Positions 24,779 through 35,800 of a DNA stretch of 64,000 nt are shown here, in pieces. The notes beneath the pieces are model-generated. The model saw nothing but the letters and a program-made list of their open reading frames with translations. It searched no databases and was not told the origin of the DNA. The stretch comes from CAINVV01 sp963663005 (GTDB lineage Bacteria > Bacteroidota > Bacteroidia > Bacteroidales > Prolixibacteraceae): positions 496,001-560,000 of the forward strand of contig CAXXHH010000014.1 in the NCBI GenBank assembly GCA_963663005.2. Direction: 5' to 3'. Every line of letters begins with the position of its first letter. Position 1 is the first letter of the stretch. Made by a program: the position numbers and the translations under genes.

Positions 24779-27700
24779 TCAATCATTCCGTGGTAACGAA
24801 AAACGGAAAATTGCCCCCTCGTTAACTTTTGATTCTGCCCAGACCCGACCATTCAGTCTGGTTATGACTCTTTGAACTATTGCTAATCCTACGCCGGTTC
24901 CTTCAAACTCCCTATCCGAATGGAGGCGCTGAAAAACACCAAACAATTTGTTTTGATAGGCCATATCAAATCCGGAACCATTGTCTTTTACAAAATAAGT
25001 AGTTCCATGATCATCGCTTTCGCTTCCTATTTCGATAATGCTATGCGGCTTTTTTGAGGAAAACTTCAGCGCATTACTGATTAAATTAATCCAAACCTGT
25101 CTAACGACGGAAGGATCACTATTTATTTCAGGAATAGGATGTAGGATGAACTCTACTTTTTCACTGTCCCGATCCGGCGTAAGTTCCTCGAAAACAGAGT
25201 TTGCCATAGCGTACATATCTATTTGTCTGAATTTTATCTCCTGCCTGCCAAGTCTGGAGAACCGAAGAAGGTCATCTATCAGATTCCCCATTTTTTTTGC
25301 ATTATCCGTGATCACGCCGAGCAGGCGAATGCCTTCACTGTCTAAGGTCGAGGCACATTCCTCAATCATGATTCTGGCAAAACCATCAATCGCCCGAAGC
25401 GGCGCCCTTAAATCATGAGAAACCGAATAGCTGAATGCTTCGAGCTCTTTGTTGGTTGCCTCGAGCATTGCCGTGCTCTGAGATAATTTCTCCGTTTTGA
25501 CATTTAATTCCTGTACAATGTTCAGAAGTGCTTTTCTAAAATCTTTGAGTTCCGACATCTTCTCCTCCAACGCTGAAGTGCGCATTCGAACCCTGTCTTC
25601 CAGCTCATCATACAACCTCACATTCTCGATAGCTCTCGCGGCTGAATCGGCCAGTGTCTGCAGCAACTGCATTTCAATTTCAGTAGGAGTATACATTTCG
25701 CTCCAATAATTACCAATCGCACCGAATGGTTCAACCACATTCAACGGAACCATCGATAAACTTTTGACAAATGTTGGTTTGTACAAATCTTTGGGAATTC
25801 TTTCGTCGACATAAATATCCCGAATTACCAGAGGAACGTGATTCAGCATCACCCACCCGCTTACACAATTATTCAATGGAAATCTGTTGCCCTTCCACAA
25901 TGGACTAATCGCGTCTTCATCAGCATAATAACAATAATCACCTTCGCGGTAGACGACTGTTGCTCCCTGTGAACCAGTTAGTTTCCTGGCATAGGTGGTC
26001 ACAATTTGCTGCACTGTCTCGAGACTGCGTGTAGAAGATAGCTCTTTTACGGCTTCTATTAGGTAACCAAGTCTGTCGTTAAGCACTACAATTTCCTTTT
26101 CGGCCTGAACCCGTGCGGTCAGATCTACGCCAAAAGACCAATTTTGCTCTTCAGTGGCTATAAAACCCCAGGAAATGTTTTTCGTCGATCCGTCTTTACA
26201 GGTGACAACCGTCTCAACACGTTCGATTTCCGAGTTTGTGTTAATCGCTTGTTCAACTTTAGATTGCCATTCCTCCATGATCTGAGTGCGGTATTTTTCA
26301 TCCGGATATGCGAGAGGCCACCAACTTGCAGCGGCAGGAACCTCTTCCATATTGTAGCCAAAAAGTTTTGTAAAAGTCGGGTTGAGATATTCGACTTTTT
26401 GTTCCACTCCGGAGGATAAATAAATTGCGACTGGCGTATTCTCTGTTATAGCTTTGAATTTTTTTTCACTTTTCTCAAGAACAACTGCCAATTCCTTGTG
26501 CTGTTTGATCTCCTCATTCAGAAGCATATTGGTGTGTGCCAGGTCTGCTGTACGCTCTTTCACCTGTTGTTCAACAAAGTCGTAGGACTTTTGCAGTTCT
26601 GCTTTTGTAAACACAAGCTCTTCTTTCTCCTTTTGAAGTGCCTGATTAACAATACGCAACTGTCCCGGACTTGGAATTCTCAGAAGTTTGGGTAACATTG
26701 GCCAAACCAAAATCGCAGTTGCAAGAGATACAATGGCTGTGACAGAATCGACGATTGCCTGCCACCAATCAACCGACCACCAAAGCCCGATAATATGAAC
26801 GAAATGGGTTGTGCCGCAAACCAGGATGAAAGCGCCAAAAAGCGCAAACGACCAGGAAAATGGTAAGTCCTTTCGTTTCCTCATAAATATGATCAGAAAG
26901 ATCGGAATGGAGGAGTACGAAATTGCAATCAGCCCATTGGCTATGGCCATCACCATCATTAACAAAGGGGTCATCGTTCCCGGATTTGCCCCTTTTATAT
27001 CCATCACTTCGGTCATGGTCAGAAGGGGCACAACAATCAGGAGCAACAAAGTGGCTGCCGGACCAAAGACGTAAAATGCCAATGCTGACAGCGAACTCCA
27101 TCTAGATTTTGATGCTGATGAATTTTGGATTTTATATCCACGCAACCGGAGGCTGTTTGTAACTACCAGAATAGAGCTGAAAGCCATTGCACCTGCTGCA
27201 AACATTGGACTGAGAAGTCCGTATGCTGCAATTGGGATTAGCGCAATATTGTAAAATAATGCCCATATCAAATTTTCAATAATCGTCTTGGAGGTTCCCC
27301 TCGATAAGGAAATAGCACGTCCCACTCCTCTCAAATCACCGCTTATAAGTGTTATCCCGGCCGCCGCCATTGCGATGTCAGTGCCCGTACCTATCGCGAT
27401 ACCCACGTCGGCCTGGGCCAACGCAGGTGCGTCATTGATCCCGTCGCCAACCATGATTACTTTCGCACGTGATTGATTTGTCAGAGAACCATCAACCTGT
27501 AGCTTTTTTATGGCTTCAGCCTTTCCTCCCGGTAATATTTCAGCCATCACCCTATCGATACCAACTTTAGCAGCAACAGCAGAAGCCGTACGCTGGTTGT
27601 CTCCCGTAATCATCACGATTTCGAGTCCCAGCATCTTCAGATCATAAATAGCCTCCTGAGAACCAGGTTTCACGGTATCTGCGACGGCGATCACCCCTAT

Positions 27701-29581
27701 TGGGACAGGGACCACCCCACTCCCGGCATCAGAAACTGCCACAACCATCACCGTTTTACCCTCCTCTTGCAACCGTGCGATGATTTCGTTATAACTCTCC
27801 ACATCGATCTCTTCCCTCTGCATCAGGCGCAGATTACCGACCAGGACGATTTTATTTTCTAACAAAGCACGAATACCAAATCCGCTGATAGCGACGAATT
27901 TCTCGGGATCAACCAACAACAGCTCCTTCTCTTTCCCTGCCTTTAAAATAGCGCGGCCAATAGGGTGTTCAGAACCTTTTTCGGCACTTGCTGCCAGTCG
28001 AAGTATTTCGTCAGGCTTAAGACCTGAAATCGTCAAAACATCGATTACATCGGGTTCGCCCCTCGTAATTGTGCCAGTCTTGTCAAGGACAACAATGTTC
28101 GCCTGACCTGCCCGTTCAAGCATCTCTCCATTTTTGAAGAGGATGCCGTTCTCAGCTCCCTTGGATGAACCAACCATAACCGCAGTTGGCGTTGCGAGTC
28201 CGATGGCACACGGGCAAGCAATTACAAGTACCGCTATCGCATTGATCATTGCTTCGGCCCAATTTATTTGGGCAACCAGCAGCCAGCCAAGGAAGGTCAT
28301 CAAGGCAAAACCGATAATGACTGGAACAAAATACTTTCCTATCTCATCGGTCAGTTTTTGAATAGGCGCCTTGCTGCCCTGAGCCTCCTGAACCATTTGG
28401 ACAATCTGAGACAAGGCTGTATTCTTACCAACTTTCGTCGCCTCAAATTTGATCAGTCCTTCGCAATTTATTGTGGAACCAATCACCTCCATACCTGGAC
28501 CCTTAACAACAGGCATCGACTCACCGGTAAGCATCGATTCATCGAAAGCAGAACTACCTTCCGTAATAATGCCATCGACGGGCACCTTTTCGCCTGGCCG
28601 CACTAAAATGGCATCACCAACGGCGACATCGTCAATATTGATTACCTCCTCTATACCATCCCTGAAAATACAGGCTGTTTTAGCCTTCAGACCCATTAAT
28701 GCTTTCAGTGCTTTTGAGGTTTTCCCCTTAGCGCGGGATTCAAGGTATTTGCCGAGTCTTATCAACGTGATAATCGATGCACCAGTCTCAAAATAGACGT
28801 TCGGACTATCAATAAAACCCAGGGTAACAAACAGACTCGAAAAATAGGCTGCCGAAGAACCCATCACTATCAGCACATCCATGTTCGCACTTCCTGCCCG
28901 TAAGATTTTGAATGCGCCAACATAAAAAGGCCAACCAACAAAAAATTGAACTACGGTCGCCGCCAAAAGCATCGCAAACTGGTCATACTGAAATCCTGCC
29001 AGTTTAAAATCCTTCGACATGCTGTAGACAACCAATGGGATTGTGAATGCCAGTCCGACAATTAGCAACCGCTTTTGATGCAAGAGTTCTGTGGAGCGAA
29101 TTTTGGCCTCGATATCTTCAATTTCCTCCGTTTCACTTCCTCTTACGATATCAAATCCCAGTTTCCGAACGATGGCTGCCAACTCAGCAATGGATGTCAC
29201 CCCCGGAATATATTGAAGTGAGATATGTTCTGATGCATAGCTAACACCAACCGTGAGTACCCCATGTACAGCCGCAAGTTGCTTCTCGAGAAGGAGTGCA
29301 TCTGTACTATCGTGCATTCCGGTAACCGGAAGCTCCGTTTTCCCGACAGCAATCTTATAGCCAATGCGATCAACCTCAGAAACGATGGTATTTAAGTCGA
29401 TTTTTAGAGAATCAAAATCCAGATGTAGTTTTTCACCGGCAAAATCCACGGTAGCCGATCGCACTCCAGGCACATTGTTGATATGTATCTCAATAGCCCT
29501 GGCGCAATTTGAGCAAGTCATCCCGGTTACGGGCAATATCGAACCGTCATCTTTCGATTTATTTCCAGCGTTTTCTTCCAT
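24779..29581 (-). CDS. Fusion of Cu(I) P1B-type ATPase, ETR1-like ethylene/copper-binding domain, PAS, GAF and histidine kinase
   Basis: One 1600-residue open frame. HMA domain with GMTCSNC (20-26); a second HMA-like domain without cysteines (about 83-147); CopA-type ATPase with TGES, CPC (456-458), DKTGT (Asp500), SEHP (His539), GDGIND (712-717), YN (777-778) and MAFSS (799-803), the Cu(I) set. An extra helix (about 831-854) leads to three helices (about 872-963) that match the plant ETR1 sensor domain: AISYSSIP and FGAFILVCGTTH, with Cys922 and His926 at the ETR1 Cys65/His69 copper ligands. Then coiled coil (974-1040), PAS (1041-1158), GAF (1183-1322), HisKA with FSYSVSHDLRAPLR (His1389) and HATPase (about 1488-1598). 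The ATPase and the kinase look intact. ETR1 positions are compared from memory; ligand and signal are inferred. An Rcp1-type regulator follows 61 bases downstream. Confidence 0.95.
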   Translation of the reverse strand: MEENAGNKSKDDGSILPVTGMTCSNCARAIEIHINNVPGVRSATVDFAGEKLHLDFDSLKIDLNTIVSEVDRIGYKIAVGKTELPVTGMHDSTDALLLEKQLAAVHGVLTVGVSYASEHISLQYIPGVTSIAELAAIVRKLGFDIVRGSETEEIEDIEAKIRSTELLHQKRLLIVGLAFTIPLVVYSMSKDFKLAGFQYDQFAMLLAATVVQFFVGWPFYVGAFKILRAGSANMDVLIVMGSSAAYFSSLFVTLGFIDSPNVYFETGASIITLIRLGKYLESRAKGKTSKALKALMGLKAKTACIFRDGIEEVINIDDVAVGDAILVRPGEKVPVDGIITEGSSAFDESMLTGESMPVVKGPGMEVIGSTINCEGLIKFEATKVGKNTALSQIVQMVQEAQGSKAPIQKLTDEIGKYFVPVIIGFALMTFLGWLLVAQINWAEAMINAIAVLVIACPCAIGLATPTAVMVGSSKGAENGILFKNGEMLERAGQANIVVLDKTGTITRGEPDVIDVLTISGLKPDEILRLAASAEKGSEHPIGRAILKAGKEKELLLVDPEKFVAISGFGIRALLENKIVLVGNLRLMQREEIDVESYNEIIARLQEEGKTVMVVAVSDAGSGVVPVPIGVIAVADTVKPGSQEAIYDLKMLGLEIVMITGDNQRTASAVAAKVGIDRVMAEILPGGKAEAIKKLQVDGSLTNQSRAKVIMVGDGINDAPALAQADVGIAIGTGTDIAMAAAGITLISGDLRGVGRAISLSRGTSKTIIENLIWALFYNIALIPIAAYGLLSPMFAAGAMAFSSILVVTNSLRLRGYKIQNSSASKSRWSSLSALAFYVFGPAATLLLLIVVPLLTMTEVMDIKGANPGTMTPLLMMVMAIANGLIAISYSSIPIFLIIFMRKRKDLPFSWSFALFGAFILVCGTTHFVHIIGLWWSVDWWQAIVDSVTAIVSLATAILVWPMLPKLLRIPSPGQLRIVNQALQKEKEELVFTKAELQKSYDFVEQQVKERTADLAHTNMLLNEEIKQHKELAVVLEKSEKKFKAITENTPVAIYLSSGVEQKVEYLNPTFTKLFGYNMEEVPAAASWWPLAYPDEKYRTQIMEEWQSKVEQAINTNSEIERVETVVTCKDGSTKNISWGFIATEEQNWSFGVDLTARVQAEKEIVVLNDRLGYLIEAVKELSSTRSLETVQQIVTTYARKLTGSQGATVVYREGDYCYYADEDAISPLWKGNRFPLNNCVSGWVMLNHVPLVIRDIYVDERIPKDLYKPTFVKSLSMVPLNVVEPFGAIGNYWSEMYTPTEIEMQLLQTLADSAARAIENVRLYDELEDRVRMRTSALEEKMSELKDFRKALLNIVQELNVKTEKLSQSTAMLEATNKELEAFSYSVSHDLRAPLRAIDGFARIMIEECASTLDSEGIRLLGVITDNAKKMGNLIDDLLRFSRLGRQEIKFRQIDMYAMANSVFEELTPDRDSEKVEFILHPIPEINSDPSVVRQVWINLISNALKFSSKKPHSIIEIGSESDDHGTTYFVKDNGSGFDMAYQNKLFGVFQRLHSDREFEGTGVGLAIVQRVITRLNGRVWAESKVNEGAIFRFSLPRND

Positions 29582-29668
29582 TTTTTCCCGTTTACGTTCG
29601 TCAGCTAAACACTCTTATCTGCCTTCCAACTTCCTTTCCAGTTCAATTACCAGGGTATCAAGATCACT

Positions 29669-31666
29669 TTATTCTTCAACACTATACTTCAGTTCGAACA
29701 CAGGTCGGCTCCCAACATTTTCAGGGGATGCCTTTGGGGGAATTACAATTTTGATTTTCGTGGAGTCATCAGCGCTTTTCAGTGCTTCTTCAATTTTCCG
29801 TATTCTGGCTTTCGAGAAACATTGTTGAAGTGAGTCAATTTTATGTGCACCAACGATAACCTTTGCCAATTCATTCCGCTCCAGACTGTCGTCATTAAAA
29901 TAGGACAGCTCCATTTTCATATCCGGCTTTTTCTTCTCCAGTTCAGTATAAAGTTTTATTCTCCGCAAATGAGCCGGCGTGAGTGTAGAATCCGCATAGT
30001 TGAATTCAATCCCCTTAACCTCGGTTGGATCAACACCTACAAGCCCTCCCAAAGCCATAAACGGAGAGGCTACCACCTTTACAACCACATTTTTCAATAC
30101 CTGCCAAATTAATTTGCCGACCTTCGTTTTAGGATTATTCAAGTCGCCCGTAAGCGGCAAATCCAATATAATATCTCCATGAATATCCTTGAGAAGATAG
30201 ACGGCAAGTTTCAGCGGAAGGTTCATCAAACCACCACTCTTCTTCCCAAGGCTGGCATTGCGAATAATCAGCTTATTTTCACTGGAAAGCTGTTTGCCTT
30301 TTATCACAGTTTTCCCTTTGTAATACATATTTCCAAGCAAAATCGGGTAACCAACAAAATGTTTCGAATAGATATTCAAATCGGTAAGCTGGAAATTTGA
30401 AATCACGTAATTGACTTTTAACTCATATGGATCCGATGGGTTAATACCAAGTTCTGCCTGAAGCTTTCCTCTTTTATTCAGTCTCATCGTGGCAAAAGAG
30501 TCAACCCATTTGCTGGTCGACGAAATGGAATCAACTTTCATTTCAATGTCACTCAACTGATAATCAAATGGTTCCTCGTACGAATTATCTCGTAAATCGA
30601 TCATACCGCGCTCAATCCTAAACTGATTGATGCTGTAGAAATAGGTGAACGGAACGGTGTCTGCCGGCGATTCGACCATCAGATTCAACAAATTCAGGGT
30701 AGAATCTTTCATCTCAACAAAAAGCCAGGGCTCGTCCAATCCGATGCTGTCAAACCGGTAATCATATTTCATCGGATAAGAATCCCGGAAGGAGACTTTG
30801 GCTGACTTGACCCCGATCACTTTTCTATTAGAATTGTCATTGGCTGAAAAATCAGCAACTTCGCCCTTGCCCCTAAAAAGAACAGAATCCAGATTACTTG
30901 CGGTGCCCGCCAGATGAAAATCGCCTTTGACCAATCCTGCAAGCGTGGAAATCTTAAAATAGCTTTTAGCATAGGGCAAGAATGTCCCTAAATCCAGTTT
31001 ATCAACGGAAAGATCTACTTTATAGGCACCGCTTCGCTGATTGTAATCCGCTTTGGCCGCAAACGATCCTCCGTTTTCAAAATGCAGCTTGATGCCGGCA
31101 TCTTTTACCTCATCCTGGTTGAAACTCAGGGAAGGAATTGAAAACCGCAAATCGTTGAATGTCGTAGTATGCCCAACTGTGTTATCGGCAAAGATCAGTT
31201 TTCCCTGTTCCATGACAATATTTTTCAGCACATATTGAAACGTAGATGCGGGCTTTTCCGCACTGTTTTCTTTAGGCTTCGAACTGACAAATTTTAGGAT
31301 ATCATCAAAATTGTAAAGGCTGTCTTTGCGAACGATATTTGCATATGGCCTGACCAAATGAATCTTTTCGACCACCAGTTTTGAGGAGATAAGCGGGAAA
31401 GGCGAAATGGCAACCTGAAGTGTATCAAACGAAATGAATGTTGATTGTCCGTCGGCTTCCAATATTTTAAAATCCAGGATACTAATTGTTGTTGAGAGAT
31501 AGTCTATCTTAATATCCCTGACAAAGGTTTTGCGACCCGAATACTCACTTCCATGCTCATTGACGTATTTTTTTAATCCGATTGGAAGTAATATAAGGGC
31601 AATTGCTACCGAAAGCACTAAAACCGGCAGCACAACAAAAAGAACAATTTTAGTGGCTTTTGACAT
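29669..31666 (-). CDS. AsmA/DUF748-like inner-membrane protein
   Basis: A 665-residue protein with one N-terminal membrane helix (about 6-28, VVLPVLVLSVAIALILLPIG) and a long periplasmic part made of short beta-strand repeats, as in AsmA-like and DUF748 proteins. The C-terminal portion has FNYADSTLTPAHLRRI and a Pro-rich end. Proteins of this group are thought to form bridge-like channels that move phospholipids between the membranes. It is transcribed in the same direction as the copper ATPase fusion, 87 bases upstream of it; no functional link is evident. Confidence 0.8.
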   Translation of the reverse strand: MSKATKIVLFVVLPVLVLSVAIALILLPIGLKKYVNEHGSEYSGRKTFVRDIKIDYLSTTISILDFKILEADGQSTFISFDTLQVAISPFPLISSKLVVEKIHLVRPYANIVRKDSLYNFDDILKFVSSKPKENSAEKPASTFQYVLKNIVMEQGKLIFADNTVGHTTTFNDLRFSIPSLSFNQDEVKDAGIKLHFENGGSFAAKADYNQRSGAYKVDLSVDKLDLGTFLPYAKSYFKISTLAGLVKGDFHLAGTASNLDSVLFRGKGEVADFSANDNSNRKVIGVKSAKVSFRDSYPMKYDYRFDSIGLDEPWLFVEMKDSTLNLLNLMVESPADTVPFTYFYSINQFRIERGMIDLRDNSYEEPFDYQLSDIEMKVDSISSTSKWVDSFATMRLNKRGKLQAELGINPSDPYELKVNYVISNFQLTDLNIYSKHFVGYPILLGNMYYKGKTVIKGKQLSSENKLIIRNASLGKKSGGLMNLPLKLAVYLLKDIHGDIILDLPLTGDLNNPKTKVGKLIWQVLKNVVVKVVASPFMALGGLVGVDPTEVKGIEFNYADSTLTPAHLRRIKLYTELEKKKPDMKMELSYFNDDSLERNELAKVIVGAHKIDSLQQCFSKARIRKIEEALKSADDSTKIKIVIPPKASPENVGSRPVFELKYSVEE

Positions 31667-31776
31667 GATTTGCTATTTTAATCAACAGAATCGGGTTATC
31701 TGCCGATACTATGGTTAAAAATAGCAATTTACAGTCGACTTTTGGCACAAAGAGCCAATAAAATATTTTTCGGGAT

Positions 31777-32865
31777 TCAGCCGTTGTTTGGTGATCCGGG
31801 AAGAGTAACATGGACAGTAGTTCCTTTTCCCGGAACGCTCTCAAAGGACAAGCTACCAGAATAGAGCTCTACGATTCTTTTCGAAATAACCAATCCGAGT
31901 CCCGAGCCCTGCTGCTCATAAAACTTGCGGTCAAATTGCATGTAAGCCCCAATTTTGGGGATATCTGATGCGGCAATTCCGATACCCTGATCTTCAATTA
32001 TAAGGTTAAAATCACCCTCCTTCATGTAGCAGGTCACGACGACTGGAGTTCCGGCGTTTGAGAATTTGAATGCATTGTCTGTAAATTCTTCGACAATTTT
32101 TACAAATTCATCGTTCCCGATTATTGCCGTTCCATTTGCTGCGTTCAATTGAAGATCATCCGAACGCTTATGGCTGCAGGCTACGTCCTTTGCCTTCGTT
32201 TCACAAATTTCGTGCAGATTATTTAGTTCCGTTTTAAGTAAGTATTCGCGTTTTTTAAATTCCAGCTGCGTGTATGTCAGGTAGTTCTGGATAAGACGAT
32301 GAAGTCTGACAGCATTCTCATGAATACTCTTACCGATATTTGAAAGCTCTTCATGACTGATGCTATGTGGAAAATCCATTAAATGCTCACCATAACAAAG
32401 CATCCCATTTAAGGGCGTTCTCAATTCGTGCGGCATGTAGCTTATTATATTTGTCCGAAGCTCATTCAGCGAGAAATTCTCTCTTTCTTTTATGTCTTCC
32501 GCTTTTTTCAGTCGGGTCCTGACCGAATTTAGTAACTCTTCGCGGGTAAATGGCTTTGTGATATAATCGTCGGAGCCGAGTTCCATCCCCATCCTTTGAT
32601 CTGATTTTTCGGCAAGAGCGGTCATGAAAATAAATGGAATGAGCTTAGATCTATCGTTTTTTTGAAGTCGGCGAAGTACCTCATACCCGTCGACGACAGG
32701 CATCATGATATCACACAGAACAAGATCCGGCGTGTCCTGGAGAACTGCCAGAATACCCGATTCACCATTTTCCGCTTCGATGACTTTGTACCCTTCGTAG
32801 GTCAAAATTTCTGCTACACCTTTTCGGAGGAGAAATTCATCCTCAATGACTAGTATACGCTTCAT
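31777..32865 (-). CDS. Receiver-histidine kinase (response-regulator-headed kinase)
   Basis: A 362-residue protein: receiver (1-120, ILVIEDEFLLRKG, CDIMMPVVDGYEV), short coiled coil, HisKA with SYMPHELRTPLNG, and HATPase (EDQGIGIAASD, GSGLGLVISKRI). MKRILVIED is the usual start for this fold, so ATG 32865 is chosen; an ATG at 32883 would overlap the end of the preceding kinase gene by 14 bases. With a receiver at the N-terminus it should be controlled by another kinase, probably the 1269-residue sensor encoded 4 bases upstream. Confidence 0.9.
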   Translation of the reverse strand: MKRILVIEDEFLLRKGVAEILTYEGYKVIEAENGESGILAVLQDTPDLVLCDIMMPVVDGYEVLRRLQKNDRSKLIPFIFMTALAEKSDQRMGMELGSDDYITKPFTREELLNSVRTRLKKAEDIKERENFSLNELRTNIISYMPHELRTPLNGMLCYGEHLMDFPHSISHEELSNIGKSIHENAVRLHRLIQNYLTYTQLEFKKREYLLKTELNNLHEICETKAKDVACSHKRSDDLQLNAANGTAIIGNDEFVKIVEEFTDNAFKFSNAGTPVVVTCYMKEGDFNLIIEDQGIGIAASDIPKIGAYMQFDRKFYEQQGSGLGLVISKRIVELYSGSLSFESVPGKGTTVHVTLPGSPNNG

Positions 32866-32869
32866 ATCA

Positions 32870-35800
32870 TTACTGCTTTTCAATTTGGATCAGACTTTTA
32901 GGTAAATGCACGACGAAAGTGCTTCCTTTACCAAGATTACTATCGAATGTGATATTGCCTTCATGCAACCTGACGGACTCCCTGACAATATTCAGTCCCA
33001 AACCATTACCTTGAATCTTTTTAACATTTTCAGCGCGAAAGAATGGTTGAAAAAGATTTTTTTGATCACTCTCCGGTATTCCTATTCCATTATCCTGAAT
33101 ACTCAACAAAACCTCCTGATTTGTCTCGGCCAGTTTTACTTTAACAATCGGATTTGGCTGAGCATATTTGATTGCATTTGAGATGAGATTATTGAGTACC
33201 TGAATTAATAGACGACTGTCTAATTTCATGCTTAAACTACCGCAATTACACTCAAGCTGAATTTTGTTTTTGAGCAGTTTATTCGCATTAAAATCGTTTA
33301 TTACCTTGCTGATGAGCGCTATAAAATCGACAGACTGCGGATTAAATTCCATCTTTCCCTCCTGAATTTTCGAAACCTGCATCACATCAGTGACAACCTT
33401 TGCCAAATGCTGAACCTGATCATTGATATTCTGTAGTTTCGAAACGATTTGCTGATCATCCATTTTTGTACGATAAGCCATGAGCGAATCACTCATCATT
33501 AGTATGGATGCCAAAGGAGTTCTAAATTCGTGGGATGCCATAGATACAAATCTAGATTTCAGTTCATTAAGTTCGCGTTCTTTTGAAACTGCGGATCTTA
33601 ATGCCTCTTCAATCAGCTTCGCGTTGGTTATGTCGGAATGGGTCCCAATGATCCTCAGTGGCTGGCCATTCTTTTGCCTGGCAACTACCTTTCCCCGATC
33701 CAGAATCCATTTGTAGGTGCCATCTTTACACAACACCCTGTGCTCATTCCGGTAAATCTCCGTCTCGCCGGAGATATGCTTCTGGAGGTCTGAATACACC
33801 TGTTCTTTATCCTCCGGATGGACTCTTTTTTCCCATTCGTCGAGACCATTTCCAATCTCTTCGTTGGAATACCCGAACATTGCTTTCCACTGTGTGGAGT
33901 AAAAAACTTCATTAGACTGCGTGTTCCAATCCCATACACCTTCGCCCGATCCCTCCAGAGCGAAATTCCACCGGGCCTCACTTTCACGTAAGGCGGCTTC
34001 GGCCTTCTGCCGTTCAGTGATGTCGCGGGAAATACCGTATAAAACATCCTTACCGTCCCATTTCCCCATAACTACCCTTGTTTCTACCGGTATTTGTGTT
34101 CCATTTTTTGCCTGAAGTGGAACAGGGCAAAACAGTGCTCTTCCTGCCAACATCTCTCCGACTATGAATCCTGCCTCATCACGTCTTTCGGCCGGATGGA
34201 CAGCCAGAACATTTAGATTTTTCAACTCCTCGGTTTCGTACCCAAGTCTTGCTTCTACTACCGAATTCGTTTTGATAATATTCCCGTTTGCATCCAGGAT
34301 AAACATGAAATCATCGATGGTATCGAAAAGTAGTTTGAAATTCTGCTGGCTGGCCGACAGGGCATTTTCGGCTCTGATTCTTGTTATCGTACCCCCAATC
34401 TGAACGGCAAGCGACTCAATTGAAACCTGCAGGTTCCCGTAAAATTGAGTGGATGTACTTGAGGCCAGGTTAAAGACCCCGATTACTTTATCTTCATATT
34501 TGAACGGAACTACGGCAAGGCTGTGAATTTCATCCTGTTTCATGTTAGAAAACGCCGGAAACACAGACGACCGGTACGGCCCGTATACGGGTTTCCCTTC
34601 CAGCACAAGCTTAACATTCGGTGAATCAGGCCCATAAAATGACCGCTCTTTAACAAATTTCTCCGACAACCCTCTATGGGCATATAGGGTGAGTTCAGTG
34701 CAGGATTCGTTAAAAAGGTATATGCCACCAGCGTCGATTTCCCCAATTTGAAAGACCGAATCGAGTGTCATTGACAAGGCTTCATAAAGGTCTGAAGTGG
34801 CACTCAGCTTTGTGGTAAGATCCCTTTGAACAACCAAAAACTGCTCCAGCATCTTTCGCTTGGTAATGTCTTCAAAAATGTACAGCCGGCCGAGATATTT
34901 GTCCCCATCGGCTCTGATCTGCGTTGAAAAACGCCTGATAATGCGGCCATCCATGAACGGAATCTCATCCTCAACAACGACCCGGTTATTTTCATCCTGA
35001 AGCGGTTTACATGATTCGGCGAACGCGGGTACATCCCGTAAAACCGGAAGACAATCCGGGATGATATCGTTGTTTTTCAATTCGTGGTTACGAATACGAT
35101 CCTCCAGGTGATTGATACCCCAAATATCGCAGAACTGATGATTAACATAGAGGATTTCGTCTGTCCGGTTATCGACAACCAGAAATGCCAATGGAGTTGA
35201 TTCTGTCATTTTCTTAAGGAACGCTTCGTTCCAGATCAATGACTGTTCAGCAGTTTTTCGCTCCGTAATATCATGAATAATAGAGAAAAGCAATTTTTCA
35301 TCATCTATCTCAATTGGTGTGGAGTGAACCTCAACGAGTCGCACCTCGCCTGTAGAGAGTCTATGTGAAAATTCAAAATAGTTGCTCTTTTGATTATATG
35401 CCTTTCGCATTTCATTATGGACATCTTCCAATGGTAAGCAATTGATTACCGAGATATTAAAACTTTCAAGCTTACTGAAATTATATCCGTAGAATTTTTC
35501 CGCAGACATATTTGCATCAACGATGTCACCAGTTATAGGATTCACGAGTAACATAACGGCCTCATGCTCGTGAAACATCTTATGAAACCGTTCTTCGCTC
35601 TCACGCAATGAGGCTATAACGCTCTTCTCCGTTGAAATATCCATTGCAACCACGATATATCCGCCAATTACTCCATCGGTACCCTCGAATGAGGTGATCG
35701 TTAAAATGACCGGGATTTTTCGTTTATCTCTCCGCACGTAACACCATTCTGAGGTATTGGAATTCGAATGCCTGATGATGGATGGAAAAACCTCGAAATC

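Noticed and set aside
24779..29581. Possibility that the ATPase-kinase fusion is an assembly chimera or a lost stop codon.
   Set aside because: The frame is open across the junction, with an extra helix and a continuous membrane layout, and no frameshift was needed. Read evidence would still be welcome.
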